From NCBI RefSeq assembly GCF_011516645.4, contig NZ_CP088285.1, forward strand, positions 7,148,501 through 7,212,500: DNA of 64,000 nucleotides. The letters are read 5' to 3'. The notes beneath the pieces are model-generated. The model did no database searches. It saw only the letters and a program-made list of their open reading frames with translations, and was not told the origin of the DNA. Positions 61,163 through 64,000 of this stretch are shown piece by piece (within the stretch, counting starts at the first letter, position 1; every line of letters begins with the position of its first letter). The DNA is from Bradyrhizobium septentrionale. GTDB lineage: Bacteria > Pseudomonadota > Alphaproteobacteria > Rhizobiales > Xanthobacteraceae. The position numbers were made by a program, and so were the translations under genes.

Positions 61163-62221
61163 TTAATTCTTCAGGACGATGCGTCCCACGACCTTGCCGG
61201 CGCGCAGTTCGTCGATCCATTTCTGGACGTCGGCCATCGGCTCTTCCTTCATCGGCGTCGGCTTGATCTTGCCGGCACGCGCGAGCGCCATCAGCTCCTG
61301 GCCTTCGGCCAGCGTGCCCACCATGAAGCCCTCGATGGTCATGCGCTTGTACACCCACTGCACCATCGGCAGCGCGAACTGGCCGCCCATCAGGCCTGAG
61401 ACCACGATCTTGCCGCCGCGCGCCACCGTGGAGACCGCAAACGCCATCGACTTCTCGTTGCCGGCAAAGTCGACGACACCGTCGAAGCCGCCGTCGCTCT
61501 CCTTCAGCATGCGCTTGACGACATCGGGCTCGGCGGGGTCGTAGGCGGCTGCGGCACCGTTCTTCAGCGCGGTCTCGCGCGCCGCGGGGCTCAGATCGGC
61601 GACCGTGATCTTTTGCTTGAACATCGCTTGCGCGAACGACAGGCCCATCATGCCGACGCCGCCAAGGCCGATCAGCAGCAGATTGCGCTGGCGCGGGCGA
61701 TCGACCAGGCGCTTCAGCGCGCCATAGGCGGTGACGCCGGAGCACATCAGCGTGGCGGCCTGATTGACCGGCAGCGGATCGTAATCGAGCAAATATTTTG
61801 CGTCGGGCACCAGCACATGGGTGGCAAAGCCGCCGTCGATCGAGACGCCGAGGAAGCGCTGCTTGACGCAGAGGTTCTCGTCACCGGCAAGGCAGTCGCG
61901 GCACTGGCCGCAGCCGATCCACGGGAAGACCGCCTTCTTCGTTCCGACCAGATCCTTCGGCGCATCGGGACCGACCTCGTCGACGACACCAGCGATCTCA
62001 TGGCCGAGCGTGAAGGGCAGGGTCATGCCGCGGGTAGTGTCGAGCCTCTTGCCGCCGCCGAGATCGGCGTATCCGTCCTGGATGTGGAGATCGGAATGGC
62101 ACAGGCCGCAGCGTTCGATGCGCACCAGCACCTCGCGCCCTTGCGGCTTCGGTGTGTCGACGATGGTTTCGCACAGCGGCGCATCGAATTTGACAAGGGA
62201 TTGGCGGACCATACGCGCCAT
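61163..62221 (-). CDS. zinc-dependent alcohol dehydrogenase
   Basis: 352 residues from ATG at 62221 with GGAGAAAACGTA upstream. Catalytic zinc ligands in RCGLCHSDLH and GHEIAGVVDEVG; structural zinc in CGQCRDCLAGDENLC; NAD(P) site LLLIGLGGVGMMGLSFAQAM. MDR family. Substrate unknown. The rsmA stop is 19 bp upstream of its start, so it may be transcribed with pdxA-rsmA. Confidence 0.92.
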   Translation of the reverse strand: MARMVRQSLVKFDAPLCETIVDTPKPQGREVLVRIERCGLCHSDLHIQDGYADLGGGKRLDTTRGMTLPFTLGHEIAGVVDEVGPDAPKDLVGTKKAVFPWIGCGQCRDCLAGDENLCVKQRFLGVSIDGGFATHVLVPDAKYLLDYDPLPVNQAATLMCSGVTAYGALKRLVDRPRQRNLLLIGLGGVGMMGLSFAQAMFKQKITVADLSPAARETALKNGAAAAYDPAEPDVVKRMLKESDGGFDGVVDFAGNEKSMAFAVSTVARGGKIVVSGLMGGQFALPMVQWVYKRMTIEGFMVGTLAEGQELMALARAGKIKPTPMKEEPMADVQKWIDELRAGKVVGRIVLKN

Positions 62222-62240
62222 TACGTTTTCTCCTGATGTT

Positions 62241-63095
62241 TTATTTTGTGGACCGTATATCGGCCAATTCCCGAGCCATGGCAACAAAGCCCGCGACCGG
62301 AATGGTTTCGGCGCGCCGCGTCGCATCGACATGGGCTGCGGCGGCAAGCCGCGCCGGATCGACCGACAGCGATTTCAGGCTCTGGCGCAGCATCTTGCGG
62401 CGCTGGCCGAAGGCGGCGGCCGCCACCTGCTCGAGCATGCGGCGATCGCACGGTTCGGGCGCGGCGCGCGGTATCAATCGTACCACCGAGGAGGTGACCT
62501 TCGGTTGCGGCACGAATGCTGCGGGCGAAATGTCGAACAGGATCTTGGTCTCGGCGCGCCAGTTGGCGAGCACCGCGAGCCGGCCATACGCCTCCTCATC
62601 CTCATGGGCGACGATGCGCTCGGCGACCTCGCGCTGGAACATCAGCACCATGGTGTCGTACCAAGGCGGCCAAGGCTCGATCGACAGCCAGTCGACCAGG
62701 AGCTGGGTTGCGATGTTGTAGGGCAGGTTGGCTATGATCTTGGCCTTGCCGCCGTCAAGCAGGGGACGTGGATCGAAATCTTGCGCATCGCCATGCACGA
62801 TCTCGATGCGGCCGGGATAGCGCTTGACGATGTAGTCGAGCGCGGCAAGCGCCCGCTCGTCGCGCTCGATGGCGATCACGCGCTTGGCGCCGAGCGCCAG
62901 CAACGCGCGCGTCAACCCGCCGGGGCCGGGCCCGACCTCGATCACGGTGGAGTCTTCCAGCGGACCCGCCGCGCGGGCAATCCGCGCGGTGAGATTGAGA
63001 TCGAGCAGGAAATTCTGGCCGAGAGATTTGCGCGCCGACAGCGAATGCTCGCGAATGACGTCGCGCAGCGGTGGCAGATCGTCGATCGCGCTCAC
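62241..63095 (-). CDS. rsmA: 16S rRNA dimethyladenosine transferase
   Basis: 284 residues from GTG at 63095, overlapping the pdxA stop (GTGA). Dimethylates the two adjacent adenines near the 3' end of 16S r[36 protein letters not shown] (SAM site), DAQDFD and [14 protein letters not shown] are the KsgA signature. [16 protein letters not shown] ends the fold. Confidence 0.97.
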   Translation of the reverse strand: MSAIDDLPPLRDVIREHSLSARKSLGQNFLLDLNLTARIARAAGPLEDSTVIEVGPGPGGLTRALLALGAKRVIAIERDERALAALDYIVKRYPGRIEIVHGDAQDFDPRPLLDGGKAKIIANLPYNIATQLLVDWLSIEPWPPWYDTMVLMFQREVAERIVAHEDEEAYGRLAVLANWRAETKILFDISPAAFVPQPKVTSSVVRLIPRAAPEPCDRRMLEQVAAAAFGQRRKMLRQSLKSLSVDPARLAAAAHVDATRRAETIPVAGFVAMARELADIRSTK

Positions 63096-64000
63096 GTCGT
63101 GCGCGCGGCTGCCATGCGCGCGGCGAGCCGCAACGCGGCGATCAGGCTCGAGGGATTGGCCTTGCCGCTGCCGGCGATATCGAACGCGGTGCCGTGGTCG
63201 GGCGACGTCCGGATGAAGGGCAGTCCCAGCGTGACGTTGACGGCGTCCTCGAACGCGACGGTCTTGATCGGGATCAGCGCCTGATCGTGATACATGCAGA
63301 TCGCGCAATCATAGTTTTTTCGCGCGGCTGCGTGGAACATGGTGTCGGCCGGCAGCGGGCCGCGGACGGCAATGCCGTCGCGGCGCAGGATCTCGACGGC
63401 GGGCGCGATGATCTCGACGTCCTCCATGCCGAGCGTGCCGTCTTCGCCGGCATGCGGATTGAGGCCGGCGATGGCAAGCCGCGGGGCCGCGAGGCCGAAC
63501 CGCGCCTTCATGTCCGCGACCACGATCCGCGCCGTCGACACGATCAGATCGGTCGACAATTGCGCCAGCGCCTCGCGGACCGAAACATGGATCGTCACCG
63601 GGACGACGGCGAGTGCCGGCGACCACAGCATCATCACCGGCTGCGGTGCGCGCCCGCTACGGGCGGCCAGCTCGGCGAGGAATTCGGTATGGCCGGGATG
63701 ACGGAAGCCGGCGCGGTACAGCACGTTCTTGGCGATCGGATTGGTGACGACGGCGCCGGCCTTGCCGGAGGCAACATCGGCGACGGCCTGACGGATCGAG
63801 GCCAGCGCGGCGGCGGCACTGCTGTCGTCCGGCTTGCCCGGTCGCGCCGTCGCCGCCTTGCCGGTCGCAACGACGGGCAGGGCGCGTGCAAATGCCGTGG
63901 ACGCCTCCTCGGCGCTGACCTCGGCAAACTCGACGGCAAGCCCGAGCGTCCTGGCGCGTTCGGCAAGGGAGGCACGGTCGCCGAGCACGTAGAACGGCGG
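63092..64000 (-). CDS. pdxA: 4-hydroxythreonine-4-phosphate dehydrogenase (5' truncated by window edge)
   Basis: 303 residues visible; the frame is open at the right edge ([20 protein letters not shown]), so about 25-30 N-terminal residues are missing. Metal and substrate residues: [34 protein letters not shown] (His and acidic ligands) and [20 protein letters not shown]. Oxidises 4-phosphohydroxy-threonine in pyridoxal phosphate synthesis. Overlaps rsmA by 4 bp, the normal pdxA-rsmA arrangement. Confidence 0.95.
   Translation of the reverse strand, partial: PPFYVLGDRASLAERARTLGLAVEFAEVSAEEASTAFARALPVVATGKAATARPGKPDDSSAAAALASIRQAVADVASGKAGAVVTNPIAKNVLYRAGFRHPGHTEFLAELAARSGRAPQPVMMLWSPALAVVPVTIHVSVREALAQLSTDLIVSTARIVVADMKARFGLAAPRLAIAGLNPHAGEDGTLGMEDVEIIAPAVEILRRDGIAVRGPLPADTMFHAAARKNYDCAICMYHDQALIPIKTVAFEDAVNVTLGLPFIRTSPDHGTAFDIAGSGKANPSSLIAALRLAARMAAARTT

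Overview
The window is about 64 kb of high-GC chromosomal DNA. The gene families, the operon orders (pdxA-rsmA, rpsF-rpsR-DUF2232-rplI, fabD-fabG-acpP-fabF-mltG-yicC-gmk) and above all several short interspersed repeats point to a Bradyrhizobium or very close relative (Alphaproteobacteria, Hyphomicrobiales). This genus call comes from recognising protein and repeat types, not from a database search. Both ends are cut inside genes: an alpha/beta hydrolase on the left and pdxA on the right. I saw no rRNA or tRNA gene and no CRISPR array.

Layout. 1-2.7 kb: hydrolase tail, cytochrome P460-like protein, ArsC/Spx-like protein and a tandem pair of PAS proteins. 3-7.7 kb: a complete branched-chain amino acid type (Liv/HAAT) ABC importer. 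7.7-9.6 kb: DUF47-Pit phosphate transport genes behind a clear Pho box. 9.6-10 kb: a guanidinium-type SMR exporter behind what reads as a guanidine-II (mini-ykkC) riboswitch. 10-20 kb: prfC, NnrU, panB, an acyl-CoA ligase, a YfgM-like protein, a lipoprotein, der and an MFS pump. 20-25.5 kb: accessory region with an IS110-type element, SnoaL-like protein, TetR regulator, DUF1493 protein and a DUF3313/DUF2147 pair, with two related palindromic operators. 25.5-29.3 kb: an orphan HAAT binding protein with two tandem NHL-repeat secreted proteins. 29.4-34.3 kb: SDR, purF, cvpA, radA. 34.3-37.5 kb: small hypotheticals, a TSUP permease, a decayed porin gene and repeats. 37.5-43.2 kb: xthA, alr, dnaB and a cyclopropane synthase. 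43.5-50.2 kb: a cytochrome-like low-complexity protein, TetR-thioesterase, ribosomal proteins and TetR-desaturase. 50.4-57.2 kb: fatty acid synthesis and cell-envelope genes. 57.2-60.9 kb: a run of four exported proteins including a caspase-like protein. 61-64 kb: zinc alcohol dehydrogenase, rsmA and pdxA.

Coherence. Lipid metabolism recurs: the fab cluster, a desaturase and a thioesterase each paired with its own TetR gene, a CFA synthase and an acyl-CoA ligase. Nutrient uptake is represented by the Liv importer, its orphan second binding protein and Pit. At least five palindromic or direct-repeat control sites and one probable riboswitch can be read directly. Repeats fall into at least seven types, mostly at gene ends; one copy supplies the start codon of the MFS gene.

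The best candidates for something little described are the 57-61 kb caspase/DUF4189/Gly-Ser-rich exported cluster, the shared-operator regulon at 22-25 kb and the NHL-NHL-binding protein group. Coordinates of starts are my choice from start codons and ribosome-binding sites; element borders for the IS and repeats are approximate.
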